From NCBI GenBank assembly GCA_907165065.1, contig OU015543.1:8807501-8871500 (forward strand): 64,000 nucleotides of DNA, in the 5' to 3' direction. The stretch's first letter is position 1; each line of letters begins with the position of its first letter. Shown one piece after another: positions 49,570 to 61,117 of the stretch. This DNA is from Caprimulgus europaeus. Lineage: Eukaryota; Chordata; Aves; Caprimulgiformes; Caprimulgidae. A model generated the notes under the pieces. The model was not told where the DNA came from and did no database searches. It saw nothing but the letters and a program-made list of their open reading frames with translations. The position numbers and the translations under genes are program-made.

Positions 49570-52055
49570 TCGCTCCGCATAGCCTGGCTCCCCCTACGCC
49601 CTCTCCTGTCCCCTCTCCACGGCAGAGCACGGCTTTCCTCTTCTCACCCTCCTCCTCCTCCAGACCTTCCTCACTCTTCCCTCTGTCCTCGGCTCCCTCC
49701 TCCTTCTCCTCTCTGCCCCTCGCCTTCCCTGACAGTCCCCTTCTCCTCTGCTTCCCCCACCTTTGCCTTCACCCCCAGCAGCTCCCTCTGCCCTGCTCTC
49801 ACCCCTTCTCCCCCCATCTTGCCCCCTTCTTTCTCCCCTCTGTCCACAGCCTTTGTCCCTCAAAGCCCCTTTGCTCGGCTGCTCTCCAGCACAAGCCCCA
49901 CGACAGCTCTGTCTGACCACCACAAAGAGCCCGGTCGCTCTTGGCAGCCTGGCCCCAAACCCGGATAGCTGAGGGGTGCAGTGGGGTGCTGAGGGAATGT
50001 CCAGCTCCAGCCTCGGGGTCCTGGGTTGAACAGGGCTGGGAGGAAGCAAACCTTGTACCAATTACCCTGTACAAACACCTTGTAGCAAGTTTGTTGCATG
50101 TGGTGGCCCAATAATCCTGATTAAATTCTACCCACCTGCAAGGGGAGGATGTTTGATAACCCCAGGGATTGGGAATTCAGCATTTGGCCCTCACCAAACA
50201 CCTCAAAGCAGCTGTTTGAGGTGATTCAGCACTGCCTTTGGTGCTCTCGTCACTGTCCTCTGCACCGAGCAGCTCTATGAAATGCGAGCAGGTCTTTTTG
50301 GTGTCGCCAAGTTGCGTTTCACATGCTCAGCTCTGCAAAGCTCCTTTCTTCAAAGGAAATGAGGTCATTCTAATAATTTTACAATAGAAATTACTCCCCA
50401 GCTGGGCCAATCTGTGGGATTCTCATTTGTTATCATAATCAGTACAGAAATCACTGATGTTTGATTATATTGAGTGACAGGTCAGATCTGAGACATCTTG
50501 TAAAACCTACAGAAAAAAAATATTTTCACAAAATTGTATGTCACCTGCCTTTGCTGCCAAGCAGCCTAGGGCTTTGCATCCAAGTGCTCACTCATTCACT
50601 ATGGCTACGCTATACAGATAAATGATAATAAATTATTATTAGGAACAGAATACTTTTTGCAGGCAATTATTTTTTGCAATTAATAGAATAGTTGAGTTGA
50701 AAGACATCTAGTCCATCTAGGGGCTGACCAAAAGTTAAAGTATGTTATTAAGGGCATTGTCCAAATGCCTCTTAAACACTGACAGGCACGAGAAAACAAA
50801 GATATTCCCATTTCTGTATTAAAATTGCTTAGAAAAAGATCTAGAAGCCAGTCAGAGATGGCTTCCTCCCAGACACAAAAGTGCTTGATTATCTTTGCTG
50901 AGTCATAAATGCCAGGTTAAAAGAGACTCCTCAATACTGGGCTGCAACTGCACTAAGGTAGAAGACTTTCCAGGCAGTCACTGAATTTTGGTGATACGTA
51001 GTTGTGTTTAGAGAGGTCTGTGAGAAGTGGAGGGGAATCACTTACAATTTCTCTCTTATTCCCTGCTTTACGTGCCTCCTCTGCTGCTGTACACGAGAGC
51101 TGAGCACTACCCATCACTTTAATCATCCAGGGGCTCTCAGCTGCCCGTCACTGCTGAACTGGACAGAGTTTTCTGACACAGATCCCATCTTTTCTGGTTA
51201 CATCGTCTGCTGCTCTTGTGTAGAAATCTTAGAGTGCTTTTCCTGTAGGTATCACTGCAAGGTAATGCAATCAAGTGTAAATCCAGGGAGTTCCATCACA
51301 CAGAAGGCAAAAAAAAGAAATTGTCTAAACCCACTGTCACATGAGTTAGTTTGGACCTTAGAGTCTCTGATGGATTCCAGGGCTGACAAGGACAAATAAA
51401 CGCCCTTGGATCAACTCTACACCAGCAAGTTGGAGAAAGGCCACCTTCTCTGACCCTCATTCCCTTAAGCTGAAAAGCAAACACTGAAATCCCAAGTATT
51501 TTATGAACTTGGTTGTAACAGACACATTTCCTCCTCAGAACTCCTTCCCTCAATTTTAAGCTCCTTCCACCCTTCAGAAAGAGTTTGTCTTCAAAAAACA
51601 TGAGAGGAGCTGGCATTGGAAGCACTAATTTCTCACGAGGGTGCAAAACAGGGAGAACACAGAGGAAGAGGTAGGGAAGACACAATGCTGAGGTGATGTT
51701 TGTGTGGGGTTTCCTCTTTCACAGCCCCAGATAGGGAACTTAGAAACACCCCCACCTTGAAGAGCAACCCCTCCAACCCCCACAAGGCAGAGAGGGCTCT
51801 GACATCCCCACCGAAAGGTCCTGAGACTCGCCCAAAATCACCGAGAAGCCCATAGCAAGCCCAGGACACCCTCCACATCCCAACCAGTGCTGGAGCAAGC
51901 CCTGCTCCTGCCTGACCTCTGTGGGAGTGCAGAGACCTAGCCCAAGGTACCATGGCAAGGGAGGATGGACAGGGGGACTGAGGGTCACCCCCACCTTGCC
52001 AACCCCAAACTCTGCTCCCTGCAGACCCACACCTGCTCTGCTGTCTGTGGCAGGG
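49570..52055. other. Intergenic region between HID1 and CDR2L
   Basis: 49570-49960 is C/T-rich flank of the HID1 promoter and yields long spurious proline/serine frames. 50330-50660 is AT-rich, with words resembling homeodomain and MEIS/PBX sites (TGATTATA, TGAGTGACAGG). 50690-50800 looks like an ancient antisense CR1 fragment (AGACATCTAGTCCATCTAGG; TTGTCCAAATGCCTCTTAAA). No gene was recognised. Confidence 0.45.
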
Positions 52056-52061
52056 CTGGGC

Positions 52062-52372
52062 AGAGAGGAGGAGAAGAAGAAAAGGAGGAGAAGAAAAAGA
52101 AGAAGAAAAGGAGGAGAAGAAAAAGAACAAGAAAAGGAGAGGGAGGAGAAGAAGAAAAGGAGGAGAAGAAGAAGAACAAGAAAAGGAGAGGGAGGAGAGG
52201 AAGAAAAGGAGGAGAAGAAAAGGAGGAGGAGAAGAAGAAGAAAAAGAAAAGGAGGAGAAGAAGAAGAAGGAGAAAAAAAGGAGAAGAAGGAGGAGGAGAA
52301 GAAGAAAAGGAGGAGGAGGAGAAGAAGAAGAAAAGGAGGAGGAGGAGAAGAAGGAGGAGAGGGAGGAGGAGA
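52062..52372 (+). repeat. Polypurine (GA-rich) tract upstream of CDR2L
   Basis: Of 311 bases, all but two are A or G; the exceptions are C at 52128 and C at 52177. The uninterrupted runs are 66, 48 and 195 bases. It is built of GAGGAGAAGAA, AAAAGG and GGAGG words without a strict period. It ends 436 bp before the CDR2L ATG, at the edge of a GC-rich region. Frames through it read Lys/Glu/Arg on one strand and Leu/Phe/Ser on the other; these are not genes. Confidence 0.97.
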
Positions 52373-52807
52373 CGGCCGGTCTGGCCTCGCCTCCCCCTTC
52401 CCTCTCGCCGGGTTTCCTTGCAGCATTTCCATGCTAGAGGTCCCCACCGAGCTGCGGAGAGAGGATCTGCCTGGCTGAGCCGGCCCCTCTTCCTTCCTTT
52501 GTGCATCCCCCAGCCCGGTGCAAGCCGTGTCCTGCCCGCCCCGGCCGCCACCTCCCTTCTCCAACCCCCGGTCCCGGAGGCAGGAGGAATCCCGCTCGGG
52601 GCAGGCAGAGCCAAGGTAGCGGCGAGGCACCGGCTGCCACGTCGTGTCACCCCCCCCATCCCCGCCCCGTTCCCGGCCCGGGCACCGAGGCCGCATCCAC
52701 ACCCGCATCCCTGCTCCAGCCCCGCATCCCTCCCCGCTCGGCGGGTCCGGCGGCCGCGGGGTCCCCTTCGGCGGATGCTGCGGGTCTCCTCGGGCCGCTG
52801 GTGCTAA
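52373..52807 (+). promoter_or_regulatory. GC-rich CDR2L promoter / 5' UTR region
   Basis: High GC and CpG content begins abruptly after the polypurine tract and continues through coding exon 1. No TATA box is evident. The start site is not determinable. An in-frame TAA (52805-52807) abuts the first ATG. Confidence 0.6.
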
Positions 52808-52886
52808 ATGCTGAGCGCAGACAGGATGGAGGAGTTCCAGAGCGAGGAAGAGGAGCCCTGGTACGATCAGCAGGACCTGGAGCAGG
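52808..52886 (+). CDS. CDR2L: CDR2L, first coding exon (partial gene)
   Basis: The exon encodes 26 codons plus one base and ends in a good donor, CAGG|GTAAGG. It reads MLSADRMEEFQSEEEEPWYD then QQDLEQ. This is the acidic N-terminus of the CDR2/CDR2L family (MEDF/MEEF, an EEEE run, WYDQQDLEQ). CDR2L is a cytoplasmic coiled-coil, leucine-zipper protein, a target of anti-Yo antibodies and reported at ribosomes. The coiled coil (human continuation DLHLAAELGK, from memory) is not found in the window, so exon 2 lies beyond 64000 and intron 1 exceeds 11 kb. Two in-frame ATGs are possible: 52808 has a poor context (T at -3), while 52826 has A at -3 and G at +4. Neighbour HID1 is divergent, with coding starts 3.6 kb apart. 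Confidence 0.92.
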
Positions 52887-52988
52887 GTAAGGACGGGGGA
52901 CACCCCACGAGCTGCCAGGGATGGTGGGCCAGGGGGATGCGGGAGCAGCAAAGCGGGCAAACCCTGGGGCCAGGAGGGTGGGATACCT

Positions 52989-53053
52989 TCTCCCAAGAAT
53001 CCTATTTACCTGGCAAACCATCTCCCAAGAATCCTATTTGCTTGGTAAAACCA
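52989..53053. repeat. Tandem duplication of 32-33 bp in CDR2L intron 1
   Basis: TCTCCCAAGAATCCTATTT starts at 52989 and again at 53021. The remainder of each unit, ACCTGGCAAACCA versus GCTTGGTAAAACCA, is also similar. It lies about 100 bp after exon 1. Confidence 0.9.
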
Positions 53054-53163
53054 GCGCCTCATCCTGCAGCAGCACCTCTGTGGGAATCTCAGCTCCACTG
53101 CTCCGAGCCACTGTCCTGGCCGCGGAAAATTTAAACCCCATGGATAGAGGCAGGGAGCCGCAA

Positions 53164-53223
53164 CAGCGGAAGACTTCCAGCGTAGCACAATGACGAGGCG
53201 GTCGAGGACGGGCATTCCAACAG
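53164..53223 (+). repeat. 60-bp dispersed repeat, copy A (CDR2L intron 1)
   Basis: It runs from CAGCGGAAGACTTCCAGCG to GGCATTCCAACAG and matches copy B at 54900-54958 at all but three substitutions and one 1-bp indel. The flanks do not align clearly. I do not recognise the family; it is CpG-containing and not CR1-like. Confidence 0.85.
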
Positions 53224-54899
53224 AGATCTGTCCTGAGCACCCAAAAAATGGTGTGTGTGACATCCTTAAGGAAGCGGGTTCCCCAGAAAACCTGCTGTGG
53301 GCAAAATCAAACCTGGGTAGTTGTGACATTGGTTTCATCTCAGGGCAGTTGCAGGGAGAGCGAGCAGGCACGCTGGGTAGAAATGAATAAATCAGAAATA
53401 TTGTGCTGCTAAACTGAGTATGCTGAAAGTGTTTCCTAAAAGCTCTTGCTGTCCAAGCCTAAATCCAAAGTGATCTTTAGCTTCTAAGTCACCTAATTAC
53501 TTCTGGAGATTTTGTCAATCAGCCATAAAAGCAGGAGAAATTGGGAAATAGCAGGGGGAAAAAAAAACCAAACAAGCCCAAGTTTCAAACAGCAGCAATA
53601 GCCTTGTTAGAGGATAAACATTCACTTGTATAGTTTGTTTTGAAGTAACTGTACCTACATTTGCACTAATTCCATGTAATGTCTATCCTATGGCTGGACA
53701 GTTGGTGGCTGTGGGTATTTGAATCTCCTTTTTTTTTTTTTTTTTGCTTATCTTAATATTTTGAATCAACACACAGTAAGTAAATAACTGGAAGAAGTCC
53801 CATTTCAGGCCAGTGGCCTAGGAATGAACTTAACTGATTTGTCAATGCATAGGGAAAAATAATTCCTATCTAACTGGAGTTGTTCTCCTCATTCGTGCCC
53901 CTCCGATGCGTTGCACGCAGGTATGGTGCAGTTCTACGTTTGCTTTAGCCAGCTGACTGCCGGCAGGGACGTGCGGTCCAGCTGCAGTGCCTCTGCCCAC
54001 CATCATTCCAGGACATTATGTCATGATTTAAAGTTTACACAACTTCAGCTGCAAGGCAGAGGCCCAGCAAGGAATGATAACCAGCCCCTCAGGGATTGTT
54101 GCAGCTGGTTTTTAACCCCATTTTCTCAGTTAACAGGAAATATCAATAATGGGATACTGGGCCCCTGTTCTCTGAAACACAACGTTCAGATTAAGCCAGG
54201 GCACAGCACAGAGCTGGAGCTATCAGCTGAATAAACAGTGCAGCCTTTGAATACTCAGAAATTCACATTTCTGGGTGACGTCTTCCCATGGCTCACAAGG
54301 GCCCTGGGCACTGGTCCAGGGGCAGGATGCAGGCTGAGGAACAGCAGAACTATGGATGAATATAGAGAGTGTTGAACAACACGGGACCTATTGATTTTTT
54401 AGCCTAACGCTGTCCCTGGTGTCAGGTTCATGAGTCAGCACTGGCACCATACAACTGACTCACAACAATAAAAAAACCCACCTTCCCGCAGCAGGCCAGG
54501 TTTCCAGCTCTGTCCCAGCAGCATAAATGCAGAATAACTGCCTCAAGATGATGGATTGATGCTGGGCATAGACTCCACCTTTGAGCAGACACAGGAACAG
54601 AGGAAAACACAGACCCAAAACAAAGCCCAGCTGTGGGGTTTCCAGCCTCCTGTACAAACGGGGGCTGCACAGGCTTGCACAAAGTAAGAAGGAGAGATGG
54701 GGAAGGCTTTAACTAAAATTACCTACGGGGTAATTACAACCATAAGTAGTTTGCACGGTGCACAAAGAGTCATGAAGGACAGTGCTAGACTTTGTCCACG
54801 TACACTGTGCCTTTGCATCCCAGCTGCAGCAGCATCCAAGAGGTCTTGGGTGATGGCACAGCTGTGAAGCTGTTGGTTTGGAAATGGGGGGTGGAAGTA

Positions 54900-54958
54900 C
54901 AGTGGAAGACTCCCAGCGTAGCACAATGACAGGCGGTCGAGGACCGGCATTCCAACAG
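54900..54958 (+). repeat. 60-bp dispersed repeat, copy B (CDR2L intron 1)
   Basis: It runs from CAGTGGAAGACTCCCAGCG to GGCATTCCAACAG, in the same orientation as copy A, 1.74 kb away. It shares the core GTAGCACAATGAC and GGCGGTCGAGGAC. Origin unknown. Confidence 0.85.
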
Positions 54959-56865
54959 CCCAGGGTCGCACAGAAGCCCATGCCTGGCAGCAGCGCCAGG
55001 AAGGCAGAGGACAAAAGCATGGGCTTAAAAAAATGTTCCTTACGAGCGAGGGGTGGGAGAAACGAGAAGCAGCGTAAGCCAGGAGAGCAGAGAAGGTTCT
55101 TCTGTGACCCAGTTGGTTGCTGGGCCTTTATCGTCACTTCACAGCATCATCCAATATTTATTACATTTACATCCAAAACTGTTTGCTAAGCAACGGATGG
55201 CTTAACTGAGAGCTCTGTGATGATTATGTTAATTAACCATTTTAGCACCACAGAGGAAATCATGCCTCCAGCTCCACTCCAAGCACCTGTTACTTTCCTC
55301 CTCATCTTCCACAGAGCTTTGACTTGCTGAAATAACTCTTCCCCCCCCCCCCGCCCCGAGAAAATAAACCTCAATTGCTCTTTTTCTCCCCCTGAAGTAC
55401 CCACAGCGAATGACTGCTTCCACCCCATGCCTTGGAGGCAGCAAGATCTGGTCCCCAGCCTCAAGGCCCTTCCAGCCTCGTGCAAACGAAGCTGGTGCCT
55501 TTCAGATTCCTGTCCCTGTTCCCCAGCATGCTCTGAGCCTGCGTGGTTCAAGGCATTATGCCGAGATGCCTTAGCACATAGAAGCAGAGACTCAAATCCC
55601 AGCCAGGAGATTTAATGACAAGGAAACAGTAGTGGTGTCCTCTGAGGTGTTTCATTTTTATGATGTTCCCTCTGGGAAGGTTTTCTGATTTGAAGAAAGT
55701 GGTAAAAAATTGAGCTCCAATTACTTGCTAGCATGGTTTTGCATATTGACAGGCTTTCTAAGCATGAATAGATATTGGCACTGCTTTGGTTCAGCCACAG
55801 CCTCACTTTCCATAGGCTGGGGAATCTGTGCCTCTAAGTGTTAAAACCAGAATACAGCGATGGGGAACCTTTTCCCAGCCATTGAGAACTGATGATGTGG
55901 CTACAGTTGCATCATACCCTCTGCACAGGGTGTACGTGCAGTCAGACCCCAAGAGAATGAATGAGCTAAAATTAGAGAGTCTGAGCTGGGGACAAGTGGG
56001 GACACCTTTTCTGCTCATCAGAAGCATTTGTGTTCAGAACAGCTGCATGCCAACTCAACTGCATCTGGATCCAAACAGAGTGGAGACCAGACCCAGCAGC
56101 TATCTGTGCCAGCCACTTCCAGCCTTCATCTCCCCAGTCAGCCTACTGCATTCCCTGATCTTCCCAGCATCCCTATCCCCCTGCCAGCAATCAGGTCTAA
56201 GCCAAAGAGCAGAGTGCAGCCCAAGAGGAGGGCTTGCAAAGCCACCCTTGCAGTCCCTGGAGCCTAAATACAGCCTAAGTTCTGGGGCAGTTCCTCCCGT
56301 GTAAGTGAAATGGCCTTGCACTGCTCTGCGTTAGTTGGCAAGACCAGAAGTGGTACAAGAACCAGCACATCATCTCATTGCCACTGTGAGACTGATAGTC
56401 CTCTCCTCCCAGGCGACCACAGAAACTTTTGGGCCAAACCATCTGCAATGCAGGCTTAGGACTTTATAGCTGTAACCTCTAAAGGTCTCCAGATTTAAGT
56501 ATCTTATTTTAATTCCTCCTCCTCCTGCCAAGCATCTGATTGCTTGCATGCTAAGAAGGCAAATGACACAAGGTGCTGAGCTTGCACCACTTCCAACTCA
56601 TCCGTGTAGAGACACAGGGTCACCAGCACTCCAGTGATTGTCCCCTGAGGTTGGGATGAACCCAGGGGGTCAGTGCTAGCACCCACCAGCACCCACACAT
56701 ACCCACCTGGTTTCTGCATCACCCAGCCTGGGTGAGGTGGTTCATAGAGCTGCAATTCAGCTGAGCTTGCCCAAAGGATTCCCTGCACTGAGGAACCCCA
56801 AACTCTGTCCCTGATGATACAGTCCAGCTCAGAGGACAAGCCATGCTGCTTGCCCGTCCTCCAGC

Positions 56866-56975
56866 AGCGCAGTGGTTAACGCGCTGTCCTTCCTTCCCAG
56901 CAGGAAGCCAGAAGGACGGAGTTTTGCCTGCAGTAGCTGAGCCACTTACTTATTCAGCAGTGCAGTACAGCAGGT
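56866..56975 (+). repeat. Probable MIR / CORE-SINE relic
   Basis: GCGCAGTGGTTAACGCGCTG resembles the tRNA-derived A-box start of MIR-type SINEs. A degenerate B-box-like GGAGTTTTGCCTGC follows about 45 bp later, then GAGCCACTTACTTATT, as in the MIR tRNA-to-core junction. It is heavily diverged and not a functional tRNA (no acceptor stem). Confidence 0.5.
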
Positions 56976-56999
56976 AGCTTATGGAAGTGGAAAGTTTTC

Positions 57000-59960
57000 A
57001 GTGACTAATTGCTGAGCTGCTTGGGAATGACAAGAGGGACTAGAGAAGTCACAGGAGACAAGGAAATAAGATGACAGTTAGGTTAGTCTGAGGAAGGGAT
57101 GAGAGCCTCCAAGTCTGGAGGAAAAAAAAAAAAAAAAGGAATATATATAGATGTATTTTCCTAGAATGAAAATTCCCCTGTTACATGAAGACAGCAAGAA
57201 AATGGGGCATCAGACAGCCCCACACAGGAACTTCCAGGATCTCCCTCCTGATTTCTCATAGAAATTCCTTCCTACATCTGCTGAACCCCAGGCACATACT
57301 TCCAGCTGTGGGAGGGAACAGATTGAGAGGAGCTGCTGGAAAGGGAAGAAGGAAAGGCAAAGAAAGGGTGGAGGGTAAAAAAAGGGGGAAAAAAAAAATC
57401 AGATTTCCATATCTCCCATCCTGAAACTATCAGCAAACAGTGGCATTTCTCCTTGGCAAGGCCACGTGTGAAGGATTTATGGTCCAAGTCCAGAAGGACA
57501 TTCCTCCCACAGCAGCCCTGAGCCCAGGGGACTGGGAGCCAAGGCAGCGGCTGCTAATGCTCTTCCCATGGAGGCTGTCCCCTACCCCTGCATTTTCCAA
57601 TCCTCTTTCTTTCCTCCTGTACTAGGCAGCACTGGCTGGTGACAGGACGGATGCACTGACTCAGTGTGACAGTCAGGAACCACTTAGAGCTGTGACAGCA
57701 CCCGGGTCCAATCCTGCTCCCACTAAAAGCGCTCAGGCGAACGCACAGCTCGCTCGCTCCCACACTCACTCCATCTCCTCTGCTAAAAAGCTCTTCCAGA
57801 GCAGCACAGTGGTGTATTCCCACCTCACCTGACTAATACATCTGTAAGCTCACCCCAAACATTAGGGCTTCCAAAGCTCCTACTTAACATGCTCAAAAAC
57901 ACAACCGTGGGCCAAGAATTTAGGAAAATATCTCCAGTGCACAATATCCGGGAGGAACGAGACCAGCTGTTACACAACTGCTGGTCTTGGCACAGCTGGG
58001 AATTTTTAAGTGATTTTACGTTAGGATTTTTTCTTTTATTTTCCATATATATTTAACAAACAGTTGTCAACTTTCTCTCCAAAAGGTGATAGCTCTTCTA
58101 ATGGTTTAAACAGCCTGTTCCTCTGCAGCCTTCTGGGAAGTCCCTCTAGTTTATCCTGTGTGCAGTGCCAGTTCACTTGTCTCCAAGTTTTCAGTCCTTT
58201 GGGTGGGTAGTATCCAGGTTCATGCTGACTCCTTCAAATTCTGCAGCAATGGCAGTTAGAGCTAGGACATTATCATGCTATCTTCCAAGTTTTCTTGGCC
58301 CACAAGCAAGTGTTGAGTCCTGGGAAAGCTGGGCTGATCTCTGTGGGAGGAGGCAAAAGCAAGGAGTAGCGCAGCACATCATCCCCCTGAGCATCAATCC
58401 ATGTGGCAGAGCTGCTTCAGGGATGCTGGTTTTGGTGTAAGAGGCATTGCCCTGCAACCTGCTCAGGGCTAGCGATGGACATGAATAACACTGTCTGGAG
58501 AGCACATCAAGTATTTCATCACCCCCTTCCCTTGAAAACTCAGACTGGAAGGCTACAGCACTGTGCTCCTCCTGCCTAGCTCCACAAATGGCACCAATCA
58601 CTCACCTGAGGTCAGGACCTCTTTCCATATGGGCAGCATCTCCAGCCAGTACCAACAGCCAGGCACAAGGCAGCCGGGCTGTGTGTGAGCTTAGCACCCA
58701 GAAGAACAGGGCTCCAGAGCCCTGAAATCCCAGCAGTGGATGGGAAAGGGAGCTGCAGCAGGGCAGCAGTGTGCAAGACAGCTCACTCTAAAGCCAAGTA
58801 GAGGGGCTGCTAGAGAAGAGGTGGGCAGCTTTTTGGTGTTGCTGTAGAGGGTCAGCATGCCTTCTGCTGCATTTAGCTGTAACACATGGCTGTGGAAGAA
58901 GGACCTTCTCTGTACCGACGTGCCTCTGGCACATGAGAAGTAGCAGACAGGAGTAACCGGCAGCTGTGGTGCTGGCAGTGGTCATGGGGGCTGCTGCAGC
59001 TGCAAGTGGCACTTGTGCTGAAATGTGGCTGCTCCCTGAGACACCAAACCACTCAGGATCAGTGGTCTCACTCTGCTGCACGAGCACGCTGACCTGCCCT
59101 TCACAGGTTGCCTTTGCTTGGGGCTCTGCACATACACAGAACTGTGGTGCAGCAGCAGCAAGAGACAACACAAAGTCTCCCCAAAGCTAATCCTCCTTGT
59201 CTGTCCTGGGTCAGTTACAACCTCCTGCCCCCAAAACACACTGGGCAGATGAGATTCCCACATGGCACCAAACCATGTGTCTGTGTCTCTAGATTTCAGA
59301 GTAGAAGCCTCTCTTCACGGCTCTCTGCATCCCAACATAATTAATTAGTCAGAGCTTTGCTGCCCAGAGGAGTGGTGCACGCAGGAAAGCGCTGTCTGTA
59401 TTTCTCCCTCCTCTTTCCTCACTGTTTCTCCCCAACAACTCCACTTCTATGTATTTATTTAGGACACTTTCTGATCCAGGTGCGCTATCAGAGCCTCTGA
59501 GCCATCAATCACCAGGCTCTTTAAAACCACTTTAGCCTACAAGGCAAACACAGGCACGGAGGCTGTTTAGATAAGAGAACAGCAGAGAAAGATGCAGATG
59601 GGGCCCCAGCCATGGTCTAATAACACCCTCTGTTTTATTGTGCTTAACAACTTGGCAAAATGCACATCAATTGCTGTGGGCATGGGGATGGGGCTGCTGT
59701 GTGTGTGTTCTATAGACACAGACAGCTTATGAGCAGTGGTCACCATCCTAGGTGTCAAACGTTAACATACAGAGGAGGCTTTGGGGCACAGGGTGGTAGA
59801 GAGCAGAAAGTAAAGGTGAGTATCAATTAAATCAAAAAGCTTGGTGAGCATCTGAGAAAAGCAAAAAAAAAAAGAGCTGATAGAAGGGAAATACCAAATA
59901 GGACTGAAAAATCCAGAAGGTGAGGAAGGGAGCAGCATGGGCTGAGGAAGCTGGAGTAAA
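57000..59960. other. CDR2L intron 1, no feature recognised
   Basis: An A-run near 57120 and scattered short open frames are present, but no exon with known motifs or splice support. The earlier part of the intron (53230-54890 and 54960-56860) is likewise empty to my eye, except for a T-run at about 53729 and a C-run at about 55330. Confidence 0.4.
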
Positions 59961-59973
59961 GAAGCACAACTTG

Positions 59974-61117
59974 TGCAAGGCGTTTGACACCATCCCACTC
60001 AGCATTCTTATCTCCAAACTGGAAACATGTGGGTTTGATGGATGGACCACTCAGTGGATAAGGAACTGGCTGGATGGTTGCACTCAAAGAGTCGTGGTCA
60101 ACAGCTCAAAGTCCGAGTGGAGACTGGTGACAAGTGGTGTCCCTCAAGGTTCAGTATTAGGACTGGTGCTCTTCAACATCTTTGTCAGTGACATGGACAG
60201 GGGGATCGAGGGCACCCTCAGCAACTTTGCTGATGACACCAAGCTGAGTGGTGTGCTTGACACACTGGAGGGACAGGATGCCATCCAGAGGGACCTTGAC
60301 AGGCTTGAGAGGTCTATGGGCCTGTGCCAACCTCATGAAGTTCAACAAGGCCAAATGCAAGGTCCTGCATCTGGGTCAGGAAACCCCAAGCACAAGTACA
60401 GGCTGGGCAATGAGTGGCTTGAGGCCAGCTCTGAAGAAAAGGACTTGGGAGTGGTGGTGGATGAGAAGCTCAACATGAGCCGGCAATGTGCACTGGCAGC
60501 CCAGAGGCCAATAACAGTGTCCTGGGCTGCACCCAGAGCAGCGTGGGCAGCAGGGCCAGGGAGGGGATTCTCCCTCTGTACTCTGCTCTCCTAAGGCCCC
60601 ACCTGGAGTGCTGTGTCCAGTTCTGGAGCCCCCAACACAAGACAGACATGGACCTGTTAGAACAAGTCCAGAGGAGGCCACGAGGATGATCCAAGGGCTG
60701 GGGCACCTCTGCTGTGAGGACAGGCTGAGAGAGTTGGGGCTGTTCAGCCTGGAGAAGAGAAGGCTCCAGGGAGATCTTATAGCGGCCTCCCAGTACCTGA
60801 AGGGGCTACAAGAAAGCTGGGGAGGGACTTTTCATAAGGTCAGTTAATGACAGAACAAAGGGAAATGGCTTTAAACTGGAAGAGGGGAGGTTTAGATGAG
60901 ATATTAGGAAAAAATTCTTCACTGTGAGGGTGGTGAGACACTGGCCCAGGTTGCCCAGAGAAGCTGTGGCTGCTCCTCCCTGGAAGTGTTCTCGGCCAGG
61001 TTGGATGAGGCTTTGAGCAACCTGGTCTAGTGGAAGGTGTCCCTGCTGATGGCAGGGTGGTTGGAGCTAGATGATCTTTAAGGTCCCTTCCAGCCCAAAC
61101 CATTCCATGATTCTATG
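59974..61117 (+). mobile_element. CR1 LINE, 5'-truncated, with decayed reverse transcriptase
   Basis: The 1.14-kb element enters the reverse transcriptase at KAFDTIP and continues through [13 protein letters not shown] and the catalytic-motif region [10 protein letters not shown] (the DD pair is present). It then shifts frame near 60315: the expected [15 protein letters not shown] lies in another frame. It regains the frame at [16 protein letters not shown] before the coding region breaks again. The non-coding 3' end (GGTTGGAGCTAGATGATCTT, CCATGATTCTATGATT) is well kept. 5' truncation is typical of CR1. It is non-functional and lies in CDR2L intron 1 in sense direction. Confidence 0.95.

Noticed and set aside
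48646-49968. 440-aa and 381-aa proline/serine-rich open frames on the plus strand
   Set aside because: They overlap HID1 exon 1 and its CpG island in antisense. They are long only because GC- and CT-rich DNA lacks stops, and they show no domain or splice support.
51740-52996. 418-aa and 224-aa Leu/Phe/Ser-rich frames (minus strand) and 280-aa and 185-aa Lys/Glu/Arg frames (plus strand)
   Set aside because: They are translations of the polypurine tract and its GC-rich flanks, so the low-complexity composition is an artefact.
56866-56940. tRNA gene
   Set aside because: An A-box-like sequence is present, but there is no acceptor stem pairing and only a degenerate B box; a MIR-type SINE relic fits better.
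59920-60594. 224-aa reverse-transcriptase-like frame taken as a gene
   Set aside because: It is a 5'-truncated, frame-shifted CR1 remnant, not a host gene or a working element.
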